A program made the translations under genes and the position numbers. Source: an uncultured Draconibacterium sp. (lineage in GTDB: Bacteria; Bacteroidota; Bacteroidia; Bacteroidales; Prolixibacteraceae). From it: a stretch of 64,000 bases of DNA. Below are positions 32,817 to 40,865 of this stretch, one piece after another. Numbering within the stretch: the first letter of the stretch is position 1; each line of letters starts with the position of its first letter. The notes beneath the pieces were generated by a model. The model saw nothing but the letters and a program-made list of their open reading frames with translations, did no database searches and was not told the origin of the DNA. Location: contig NZ_OY775906.1 of NCBI RefSeq assembly GCF_963675065.1, forward strand, positions 2,768,001 through 2,832,000, given 5' to 3'.

Positions 32817-35099
32817 ATGAATCACAAAATCACATTTGTTATGCTTCTTGCAATATTGCTTGGAGCATGTACACAAAAATCTCCACAAACGAAAACTTTT
32901 ACCTCATCGTTACTGCAGTACGATGAACAAATTGACGGTATCATTTCGCAAATGACACTGGATGAAAAAGTAAATATGCTGCACGGAAAATACATGTTTG
33001 TATCGGCCGGAGTTGAGCGTCTGGGTATTGCCGACATGGTTTATGCCGACGGGCCATTTGGTATTCGTGAGGAAATGGAACCCAAAAGCTGGGCACCGCT
33101 TGGCTGGGAAAACGACAAAGCCACTTTCTTCCCTACCGGCTCGGCACTGGCAGCCACCTGGAGTCCGGAGCTGGCGTATGCCTACGGAACCGGAATGGCA
33201 AAAGAAGCCCGTTTACGCGGAAAAGACGTAATCCTTGGGCCAGCCATCAATATCCAGCGAATTCCTACCGGTGGACGTACATACGAGTATATGAGCGAAG
33301 ATCCGTTCCTGAGCTCGCAACTGGCGGTACAATATACCCAAGGTGCACAAGACAATGGTGCTGCGGCCTGTTTAAAACACTATGCACTAAACAATCAGGA
33401 AAACAACCGTGGAACCGTTAACGTAATTGTTGGCGAGCGTGCTATGCGCGAGATTTACCTTCCACCATTTAAAGCAGCTGTTCAGGAAGCAGATGCTTAC
33501 AGTGTAATGGCGGCTTACAATAAAGTAAATGGCTGGTGGTGTGCAGAGAATGATGTGCTGTTGAACCAGATCCTTCGTGACGAATGGGGATTTCGTGGTT
33601 TTGTGGTGTCGGATTGGAATGGAACACACTCTACCGTGGAATCGGTAAAACACGGATTGAACGTAGAAATGCCAGACAGCAGATATTTGGGAGAGGCCTT
33701 GCTCGATTCGGTAAAAGCCGGTGCAGTTTCGGAAGAAGTGATCGACCAGCGTGTACGCGAAATTTTGCGTGTGCGTTTGGCTATCGAGCCCATTCCTGCC
33801 GAAGAAGCCAACCAGGTAGTTACCTCGCAGCCCGAAAGCCAGAAAATTGCTTATGAAGTGGCTTGTAAATCGGTAGTGCTGCTGAAAAACGAAGGCATCC
33901 TTCCGCTCGATTTAAGTAAAAAACCATTAATCGCGGTAATTGGCGAAAACGCTGTTCGCGAAATGGGAAGCGGAGGTATTGGTGCAGGCGTAAAAACGCT
34001 GTATGAAGTTACTCCGCTTGAAGGACTAAAAAACAAAATTGGCGACAAAGCCGAAATTCAATATGCACAGGGTTATGTTCCGGTTGAGCTGGATTACGCA
34101 CGTATTTTCGGAGCCAAATCACAGGAAGATATCGACCGCGAGGATAAAGAGAAAGCAGTTCTGAACAAAAAACTAAATGAAGAAGCAGTTGCACTGGCCG
34201 CCAAAGCCGATATTGTGCTGTTTATTGGTGGCGACAACCGTGCTGTGGAAACCGAAGCCAACGACCGCGAAAACATCTTCCTGCCATCGGGTCAGGATGA
34301 TTTAATAAAACAATTAAGTGTTGTAAACGAGAATATTGTTACAGTACTGGTTAGCGGCGCGCCCAACGATTTGAACACCGTAAAACCGCTGTCGAAAGCC
34401 TTGTTGCAATCGTGGTTTAACGGTACCGAAGGCGGAAATGCACTGGCCGACATCCTGGTTGGAAATATTTCGCCAAGCGGACGTTTGCCGTTTACACTGC
34501 CCATAAAGCTGGAAGATTCGCCGGCCTATGCACTGGGTAATTATCCGCAGGGAGCTAAAAAAGGTGATATTTTTGTTGACCTTGTTGACGAGAAAGAATC
34601 GGAAGCACATGCTGCCGACGGGAAGCTGGAAAACGATCCGAACACGGCCTACTATTCGGAAGAATCGCTGGTGGGTTACCGCTGGTTCGATACCAAAAAC
34701 AAACCGGTAATGTATCCGTTTGGTTATGGTTTATCGTACACCGAATTTGCTTATGCCGATTTGAATACCACGCAGGAAAGTTATGGAGCTGACGAAACCA
34801 TTTCGCTGTCGTTTAACCTGAGTAACACAGGCGATATGGCTGCCGAAGAAGTGGTTCAGGTGTATGTACACCGTATTAATCCTTCGGTTGAATGGCCGTT
34901 TAAAGAGTTAAAAGCATTTACACGTGTGGCACTTGAGCCGGGTACAAATCAAACCGTAACACTGGAAATTCCGGTTGAAGACCTGCAATACTGGAACGAA
35001 GAGAACCACGCCTGGGACAACGACCTTTGCGATATTGAATTGCTGGTTGGTGCCTCATCAGGTGATATCCGCTTAAAGAAACAGATTTCGCTGAAATAA
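32817..35099 (+). CDS. Family 3 glycoside hydrolase, probable periplasmic beta-glucosidase lipoprotein
   Basis: A 760-residue enzyme that would release glucose or related sugars from the ends of beta-linked glycans. The signal peptide ends in a lipobox, LLAILLGACTQ, with Cys at residue 17. The N-terminal TIM barrel contains KHYALNNQENNRG and the nucleophile Asp266 in GFVVSDWNGTHS. The following alpha/beta domain carries VLFIGGDNRAVETEANDRENIFLPSGQDDLI (about 460-490), where the acid/base glutamate is usually found. A fibronectin-III-like domain closes the protein from about residue 640. The start at 32817 yields the lipoprotein signal; the frame upstream adds 18 unlikely residues. A strong terminator follows. 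Confidence 0.94.
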   Translation: MNHKITFVMLLAILLGACTQKSPQTKTFTSSLLQYDEQIDGIISQMTLDEKVNMLHGKYMFVSAGVERLGIADMVYADGPFGIREEMEPKSWAPLGWENDKATFFPTGSALAATWSPELAYAYGTGMAKEARLRGKDVILGPAINIQRIPTGGRTYEYMSEDPFLSSQLAVQYTQGAQDNGAAACLKHYALNNQENNRGTVNVIVGERAMREIYLPPFKAAVQEADAYSVMAAYNKVNGWWCAENDVLLNQILRDEWGFRGFVVSDWNGTHSTVESVKHGLNVEMPDSRYLGEALLDSVKAGAVSEEVIDQRVREILRVRLAIEPIPAEEANQVVTSQPESQKIAYEVACKSVVLLKNEGILPLDLSKKPLIAVIGENAVREMGSGGIGAGVKTLYEVTPLEGLKNKIGDKAEIQYAQGYVPVELDYARIFGAKSQEDIDREDKEKAVLNKKLNEEAVALAAKADIVLFIGGDNRAVETEANDRENIFLPSGQDDLIKQLSVVNENIVTVLVSGAPNDLNTVKPLSKALLQSWFNGTEGGNALADILVGNISPSGRLPFTLPIKLEDSPAYALGNYPQGAKKGDIFVDLVDEKESEAHAADGKLENDPNTAYYSEESLVGYRWFDTKNKPVMYPFGYGLSYTEFAYADLNTTQESYGADETISLSFNLSNTGDMAAEEVVQVYVHRINPSVEWPFKELKAFTRVALEPGTNQTVTLEIPVEDLQYWNEENHAWDNDLCDIELLVGASSGDIRLKKQISLK

Positions 35100-35120
35100 T
35101 ATTATTCTCAATAAAATTTC

Positions 35121-35149
35121 AAAAGCCCGGTTTTGTACCGGGCTTTTTT
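35121..35149 (+). terminator. Rho-independent terminator after the glycoside hydrolase gene
   Basis: AAAGCCCGG (35122-35130) pairs with CCGGGCTTT across TTTTGTA, followed by a run of Ts to 35149. It lies 22 bases after the stop codon. Confidence 0.9.
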
Positions 35150-35279
35150 CATACCTCCAAATCATTCATTCCAAGTCACTTCTACCCAATTCCAATCCAC
35201 AAATTTCTTAAACCCGTTTAATTTTCAGAACAATTGCCCCCACTTCCTTTGTTACCTTGGGTAAAAGATAAATTTTACA

Positions 35280-36554
35280 ATGAAAAACAAGAAAAAGATT
35301 GTTGTTGTGGGAGGAGGATTTGCAGGTTTGGAACTTGTAAAAAGATTAGGGAATTCAACCGACTACCAGGTTGTTTTGGTCGACAGCAACAACTATAATT
35401 TCTTTCCACCTTTAATCTACCAGGTATCAACCGGTTTTATGGAACCGTCGGCAATAAGTTATCCGTTTCGTAAAATTCTGCGAAAATTTAAAAACGCCGG
35501 TTTTCGACTTGGCTCTCTTGAAAAAGTTGTACCCGAAGAAAACAAAGTAATACTCAGCAACGGCGAGATGGAATATGATATTTTAGTAATGGCAACCGGT
35601 ACGGAGACAAACTTTTTTGGGAACAAAAACATTGAGCGAGAAAGTTTGCCAATGAAAACCATAAGCGATTCATTGTCGCTCCGAAATGTTATTCTAACCC
35701 GCCTTGACCGCGCTACAAGAATACCCGATGAAGAAGAGCGGAAAAAACACCTGACATTTGTTATTGCAGGTGCAGGACCTACCGGAGTTGAGCTTTCGGG
35801 TATATTAGCCGAGATGAGAAGTTCAATTATTATAAAGGATTATCCGGAATTAAAGAAAACAGATCTTGGAGAAATTAGCCTGATTGACGGACAAGCATCC
35901 GTATTAGCCCCCATGTCGGAACATGCCCAGAAGTACACCACCAAAAAATTATCGGAATTGGGTGTAAATTTAATCATGAATACAATGGTAAAGGATTTTC
36001 ACGACGAAACCGTGTATTTATCCAATGGCAAAGAAATTCCATCAAAAAACCTGATTTGGGCAGCCGGAGTTTCTGCTAAAACTTTTCCGGGTTTTTCTGA
36101 CGAATGTTTTGGAGCGGGCAAACGATTAAAAACGAACCAATTTAATCAAGTCCAGTCCTACGATAATATTTATGCGTTAGGAGACTGTGCACTGGTGCTC
36201 GGCGATAAAGATTATCCCAAAGGACACCCGCAATTGGCGCAACCGGCGCTACAACAGGCAAAAAATCTGGCCGAAAACTTAATGCGGAAAGACAATAAGT
36301 GGAAGCCATTTCAATACACCGACAAAGGCTCGCTGGCAATAATCGGAAGAAATAAAGCAGTGCTTGATTTTCCGGGGCAGAAACATTCTGTAAAAGGTTT
36401 TAGCGCCTGGCTTATTTGGATTTTTGTGCACATTATGGGACTGGTAAATTTTAAAAACAAAACAAGAACCTTGTATAACTGGTTGGGGTACTACATATAC
36501 AAAGACCAATATTTCAGAATGATTATTAAACCAACAGAAAGAGACAACAAATAA
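35280..36554 (+). CDS. NAD(P)/FAD-dependent oxidoreductase, type II NADH dehydrogenase-like
   Basis: A 424-residue flavoprotein. It has two dinucleotide-binding motifs: KIVVVGGGFAGLELVKRLG (about 5-23, FAD) and FVIAGAGPTGVELSGILAEM (about 160-179, NADH). NIYALGDCALV (about 296-306) is the C-terminal FAD motif. The hydrophobic, aromatic tail SAWLIWIFVHIMGLVNFKNKTRTLYNWLGYYI (about 379-410) should anchor it peripherally to the membrane, as in NDH-2 enzymes that pass electrons to quinone without pumping protons. Length fits. It stands alone, with its own upstream gap after a terminator. A sulphide:quinone oxidoreductase is less likely because the cysteine pair of that family is not seen. Confidence 0.9.
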   Translation: MKNKKKIVVVGGGFAGLELVKRLGNSTDYQVVLVDSNNYNFFPPLIYQVSTGFMEPSAISYPFRKILRKFKNAGFRLGSLEKVVPEENKVILSNGEMEYDILVMATGTETNFFGNKNIERESLPMKTISDSLSLRNVILTRLDRATRIPDEEERKKHLTFVIAGAGPTGVELSGILAEMRSSIIIKDYPELKKTDLGEISLIDGQASVLAPMSEHAQKYTTKKLSELGVNLIMNTMVKDFHDETVYLSNGKEIPSKNLIWAAGVSAKTFPGFSDECFGAGKRLKTNQFNQVQSYDNIYALGDCALVLGDKDYPKGHPQLAQPALQQAKNLAENLMRKDNKWKPFQYTDKGSLAIIGRNKAVLDFPGQKHSVKGFSAWLIWIFVHIMGLVNFKNKTRTLYNWLGYYIYKDQYFRMIIKPTERDNK

Positions 36555-36794
36555 TATATCGATTTAAAATAGCTTCGCTTTATAACTACACTATTTTTTG
36601 CTACAATTTTTTTTAATTGCGGTTAACGAAGTATAGACAGAATTACCGAAGCTGGTACAACACTGTTCTGCAGCACTCAAAAAAACAGCTGTTTTAAGTG
36701 CTCAACAAAAACAATTTGTTATACTTTTAGGGTCGGCTCCAAGCTGAAAAGTTACCATTTTCACTACTGCTATTTATCCTAATACTATAACAAA

Positions 36795-37547
36795 ATGAGC
36801 TACAAAAACATCTTCCTGTTATTCGTTGGAATAATTTCAATCACCTTATGTTACGCACAAACCGACGACAAAATTGTGATTGATGAGAATATCCAACTAT
36901 TGCATCTTCAGGATTCTGTTTTCGTACATATTACTTTTGACGAACTGGAAAATTTTGGCCGCTTTTCTTCCAATGGTTTGGTAATTATCCGAAACGGACA
37001 TGCCCTGATGATTGACACTCCGATGGACAATGAGAAAACTGAAAAGCTTACGTCATATATTCAGAATTCGTTCTCGGCTAAAGTGGAAAAACTTATCGCC
37101 TGCCATTTTCACAACGATTGTTTGGGCGGTGTATCCTTCCTTAAAAGTATTGGAGTGGAATCTATTGCCAATTGTATGACCATCGACAAATGTAAAGAAT
37201 TGGGAATCCCGGAGCCGTCAACTGCTTTCACCGACTCACTTATTTCTGATTTTTACGGCGAACCAATTGAATGCCGTTACTTTGGTGCCGGACATACATT
37301 TGACAACATTACGGTTTGGCTTCCCACGGAAAAAATTCTGTTTGGTGGCTGCCTGGTAAAATCGGCCAATTCGCCAAATCTCGGTAATCTCAGCGATGCT
37401 GTTGTTGAGGATTGGGAAACAACGGTTCGTGAGGTAAAAACAAAATATCCTGATGCAAAAATTATAGTTCCCGGACATGGTGCTTTGGGAGGACCAGAGC
37501 TGTTGAGTCACACTATAGATTTGGTTGCTATAGAGAAAAACAAATAA
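36795..37547 (+). CDS. Subclass B1 metallo-beta-lactamase, CcrA/CfiA-like
   Basis: A 250-residue periplasmic zinc hydrolase. After a signal peptide (MSYKNIFLLFVGIISITLCYAQ) every B1 ligand is present: His104, His106 and Asp108 in ACHFHNDCLGG, His167 in GAGHTFDN, Cys186 in LFGGCLVKS and His228 in VPGHG. Lys189, three residues after the cysteine, matches the substrate carboxylate-binding lysine of B1 enzymes. Several stretches (MTIDKCKELGIPEPS..FTDSL, WLPTEKILFGGC, LGNLSDA) resemble CcrA/CfiA of Bacteroides fragilis. Such enzymes hydrolyse penicillins, cephalosporins and carbapenems; actual activity is inferred. No insertion sequence or integron is adjacent, so this is likely a resident chromosomal gene. 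Confidence 0.9.
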   Translation: MSYKNIFLLFVGIISITLCYAQTDDKIVIDENIQLLHLQDSVFVHITFDELENFGRFSSNGLVIIRNGHALMIDTPMDNEKTEKLTSYIQNSFSAKVEKLIACHFHNDCLGGVSFLKSIGVESIANCMTIDKCKELGIPEPSTAFTDSLISDFYGEPIECRYFGAGHTFDNITVWLPTEKILFGGCLVKSANSPNLGNLSDAVVEDWETTVREVKTKYPDAKIIVPGHGALGGPELLSHTIDLVAIEKNK

Positions 37548-37629
37548 ATCCATGTCTTAACAAACCATAGCTCAGCTAAAATGTTATACCTGTAAATTCC
37601 ACCAAAAGTGTTGAGCAGAGAAACAAAGC

Positions 37630-38931
37630 ATGTTTGAGAAACTTTATAAGTACCTGAATAAAGGAGGCAAACAAGGTGTTTGCACCGACATTACCGAAGA
37701 CGCCTGTAAGTATGTTCCGCGCAATTTCTTTTTACAAATTTTCAGTAATGTATTCACACAGCTTGGCGACACGCTGAGCAACCCAAAAACCGTTTTAACG
37801 TGGTTAATGAGCTATGTAAGCGCGCCGGTTTACCTCATTAGTTTAATTGTACCGTTGCGCGAGTCGGGGTCGATGGTGCCACAGGTGTTTTTTGCACCCT
37901 TTATTCGTAAACGCTCCATCCGGAAATGGGTGTGGGTAATTGGCGCCTTGCTGCAGTTTCTGGCCATCGCATCCATAGGAATTATTGCACTGTATTTTAA
38001 AGGCGTTCCTGCCGGATGGCTGGTTGTTGCCGCTGTTGTACTGTTTAGCTTATCGCGAAGTATGAGCTCGCTAACCTCGAAAGACATTATCGGGAAAACC
38101 ATCCCCAAAACCCGTCGCGGACGTATGAAAGGTTATTCCGTTTCGGTATCGGGCGTTTTGGTACTGGTGGCAGGTTTGTTTATGTTGTATCAGTCGGAAA
38201 AAGATGCTACCATACACTTTTACACCAATATCATCTTTTTCGCGTCGGCAACCTGGCTGGTGGCAGCATTTATTTATGCGCAAATTAAAGAATTCCCAAG
38301 CCAAACTGAGGATAAATCCTCTGGCAACGACAGCATTTTATCGAGTTTTGGCCTGCTAAAAACAGATAAACATTTCCGCGATTTTATCATCGCCCGCACC
38401 CTGCTTTTGTGTACAGCTTTGTCGGCCCCGTTCTATGTTATCCTGGCGCAAGAGTATGTGGGAAAAGAAGCCTATCTGCTCGGATTGTTTATTATTGCCA
38501 AAGGTGTTGCATCAATTGTAAGCTCGCCGGTTTGGGGGAAATATGCCGATAAGTCGAGCAAGAATATTATGGCAGTGGCGGTGCTGATCGCTTCCGCTCT
38601 TGGCATCTTTATCTTTTTCACCATTTCGTATTTCGATGCCTTGCGAAGTGCAAAATGGCTCTACCCTGTTGTGCTGTTCATTTTAGGCATTGCCCATCAG
38701 GGTGTTCGCTTGGGGCGCAAAACCTATGTGATCGATATGGCCACCGAAAACGAGCGCACCAGTTACGTGTCGGTTAGTAATACGGTTATCGGCATCATTC
38801 TATTACTAGTGGGCGGATTAAGTGCTTTGGTTTCGCTGTTGTCGGTTGAAGGCGTGATTTTGCTACTGTCGATTCTTGGGTTGGCAGGTGCTTATAAAAG
38901 CTACAAACTGCCCAATGTGGAGCAACTATAA
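37630..38931 (+). CDS. MFS transporter
   Basis: A 433-residue inner-membrane protein with about twelve hydrophobic segments. It carries an unusually long soluble N-terminus of around 45 residues (MFEKLYKYLNKGGKQGVCTDITEDACKYVPRNFF) ahead of the first. Between segments, KTIPKTRRGRMKGYS (about 157-171) is a basic cytoplasmic loop like those after the second or fourth helix. The second half shows GLFIIAKGVASIVSSPVWGKYADKSSKN (about 288-315), a variant of the MFS signature loop. The substrate cannot be inferred. It follows the beta-lactamase gene by about 80 bases in the same direction, so co-transcription is possible though not shown. Confidence 0.85.
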   Translation: MFEKLYKYLNKGGKQGVCTDITEDACKYVPRNFFLQIFSNVFTQLGDTLSNPKTVLTWLMSYVSAPVYLISLIVPLRESGSMVPQVFFAPFIRKRSIRKWVWVIGALLQFLAIASIGIIALYFKGVPAGWLVVAAVVLFSLSRSMSSLTSKDIIGKTIPKTRRGRMKGYSVSVSGVLVLVAGLFMLYQSEKDATIHFYTNIIFFASATWLVAAFIYAQIKEFPSQTEDKSSGNDSILSSFGLLKTDKHFRDFIIARTLLLCTALSAPFYVILAQEYVGKEAYLLGLFIIAKGVASIVSSPVWGKYADKSSKNIMAVAVLIASALGIFIFFTISYFDALRSAKWLYPVVLFILGIAHQGVRLGRKTYVIDMATENERTSYVSVSNTVIGIILLLVGGLSALVSLLSVEGVILLLSILGLAGAYKSYKLPNVEQL

Positions 38932-38990
38932 GGAATGAGAAAGTTGAACGATTAGGGAAAATGCAAAACCTTCTGAATATCAATAAATAA

Positions 38991-40667
38991 TTAATAAGCA
39001 AAACTACTACCTCCCAGAAACTCGCGCAATAACGACGTTGGTGGGATTTCCTCGTCGCTAATTGGTTTAAAGTACGACAGGAATTCCAGTAAACGCGTCG
39101 ACTCCATGTACTCCGGCTGGTTTTCGAGCACTAACTTTAATATCGGCTCGGCATATTTTTTCAAAACCGCCAGCTCATAAATGGTTGCCGAGTTAAACAT
39201 TACATCCGCATTTTCCTGGTAAGGGAATATATTTTTCTCCTCGCCCTTTCGCACCGACGGCCAGCGTTTTATCGTATCTGCAGCACGATAGCCCCGGTAT
39301 CGGCTATCCCGAATCATACGCCGCAGCAAGCGGTTGTCGGCAGTGGAAATATGTGTATGCTCATCCACCGAGATCTGGGTTAGGGCCGAAATGAAGATCT
39401 TAAACGTGTTCTGTTCCTTCACATCGGTCAAAAGGCTGGGATTCATTCCGTGAATTCCTTCCACGATCAGAATATCATCTTTATCGAGTTTTAGCGTTTT
39501 GCCATTTTGTATACGTTTGCCGCTGTGAAAATCAAACTTGGGCAAGCGCACTTCTTTGCCTTCAAAAAGTTCGATCAACTGGTGATTAAAGAACTCAATA
39601 TCGATAGCTTCCAATGCTTCAAAATCGTATTCTCCATGTTCATCTTTTGGCGTATGTTCGCGATCAACAAAGTAATCGTCGAGCGATACCTGGTACGGGC
39701 GCATACCGTTTACTGCCAGTTGCACGCCCAATCGTTTGCTAAATGTGGTTTTTCCCGAAGCCGACGGCCCGGCAACCAGCACCACTTTGGTTCCGTTTCC
39801 GCGCGCCGATATCTGGTTGGCAATTTCAGCAATCTTTTTCTCGTGCAGCGCTTCCGATATTTTTATGATATCGCCACTGCGGTTCTGAAGCGCAAAATCG
39901 TTCAGACTGCCAATGGTGGAAACGTTCAGAATTTCGGCCCAGTCTTTTTGTTCCTGAAAGATCTCAAACAGTTTATCGTTGTACACAACTTTATGCAATT
40001 TCTTGAAGTGTTTTCGCTTGGGAACCTGTACCAACAAACCATCAAAATATGGTACCAGGCCATAATTTGAAATGTACCCGGTTGAGGGCAAGAGGTTGCC
40101 ATAGAAATAATCGCCAAGATCGTTCAGAAAATAAAGGTAGGAATACATGCGCCCCTGCTGTTCGAACAACTGAGCTTTATCCTCCAGCCCTTGTTTTACC
40201 AGCAGATCAACGGCGTGCGATGTAATAATGCCTTTTTTTACAAAAGGAATATCGGCCTCGATAAGTGCATTCATTTCCTGTTTTATGGAAAAGATATCAG
40301 AGTCGGAAATTTCACGTTCCAGTCCCTGAAGTTCGCAAAAATAGCCGCCACTTATGCCGTTTTGCACTTTGAATGCCACATGCGGAAAAACTTCCTTAAC
40401 GGCGGCGTACAATACAAAAATTAAACTCCGGATGTACATTCTTATCCCGTCGGGATGTGTAAAGTCAATAAACTCAATGTGCTTGGGTTTTACCACACAA
40501 AACGACAACTCCTTAACCTGGTGGTTTACAATAGCACCACAAACCTGATTTTGGAGTTTTATATTTAAATCTTTACTGATTTCAAGCAATGATGTACCCA
40601 TAGGATAAGTATGGGTCATATGTGTATTTCGGCAATAAATTTCAACGTCTCTCATTGTAACTGTCAT
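38991..40667 (-). CDS. TGS-domain nucleoside kinase (uridine kinase-like)
   Basis: A 558-residue protein fusing two parts. The N-terminal section, about 1-250, begins with a TGS-like ubiquitin fold (TYPMGTSLLEISKDL) and a stretch related to the editing region of threonyl-tRNA synthetase. The C-terminal section is a uridine kinase/phosphoribulokinase domain with Walker A VVLVAGPSASGKTTFSKRLG (about 284-303), YQVSLDDYFVDREHTP (about 318-333) and DILIVEGIHGMNPSL (about 376-390). The kinase should phosphorylate a pyrimidine nucleoside. The fusion is standard in Bacteroidota and some Firmicutes, and the role of the TGS part is unknown. Two ATGs (40667 and 40655) are possible starts. It is convergent with the MFS gene. 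Confidence 0.9.
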   Translation of the reverse strand: MTVTMRDVEIYCRNTHMTHTYPMGTSLLEISKDLNIKLQNQVCGAIVNHQVKELSFCVVKPKHIEFIDFTHPDGIRMYIRSLIFVLYAAVKEVFPHVAFKVQNGISGGYFCELQGLEREISDSDIFSIKQEMNALIEADIPFVKKGIITSHAVDLLVKQGLEDKAQLFEQQGRMYSYLYFLNDLGDYFYGNLLPSTGYISNYGLVPYFDGLLVQVPKRKHFKKLHKVVYNDKLFEIFQEQKDWAEILNVSTIGSLNDFALQNRSGDIIKISEALHEKKIAEIANQISARGNGTKVVLVAGPSASGKTTFSKRLGVQLAVNGMRPYQVSLDDYFVDREHTPKDEHGEYDFEALEAIDIEFFNHQLIELFEGKEVRLPKFDFHSGKRIQNGKTLKLDKDDILIVEGIHGMNPSLLTDVKEQNTFKIFISALTQISVDEHTHISTADNRLLRRMIRDSRYRGYRAADTIKRWPSVRKGEEKNIFPYQENADVMFNSATIYELAVLKKYAEPILKLVLENQPEYMESTRLLEFLSYFKPISDEEIPPTSLLREFLGGSSFAY

Positions 40668-40769
40668 CTGTTTCTAAAAGGTAAATGTATGAAAATGCGA
40701 TGAGCAATTACAGTTGAAACCAAAGTTTTTCGCAGATAACAATCCTTTGCGAAAGAATGGAATTCAAAA

Positions 40770-40862
40770 TAAAAACACGAAGTCACAAAGACACGAAGAA
40801 ATCTTTTCGAGTCAATTCCGATACACTCTGACCTGGTGTTCTTTGTGGTAAAATCAGAGTAG
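40770..40862. repeat. CTTTGTG-type intergenic repeat upstream of the nucleoside kinase
   Basis: AAACACGAAGTCACAAAGAC followed by ACGAAG, and further on GTGTTCTTTGTGGTAAAA, resemble the TTTACTTTGTGAAACTCCGTG and CAACTTTGTGGTTAAA words at 15504-15556. This is a degenerate dispersed repeat in the gap between the nucleoside kinase start and uvrA end. Confidence 0.4.
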
Positions 40863-40865
40863 ATT

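Noticed and set aside
36795..38931. Beta-lactamase and MFS genes as a resistance cassette
   Set aside because: Same direction and near each other, but no mobile element flanks them, and the transporter substrate is unknown.
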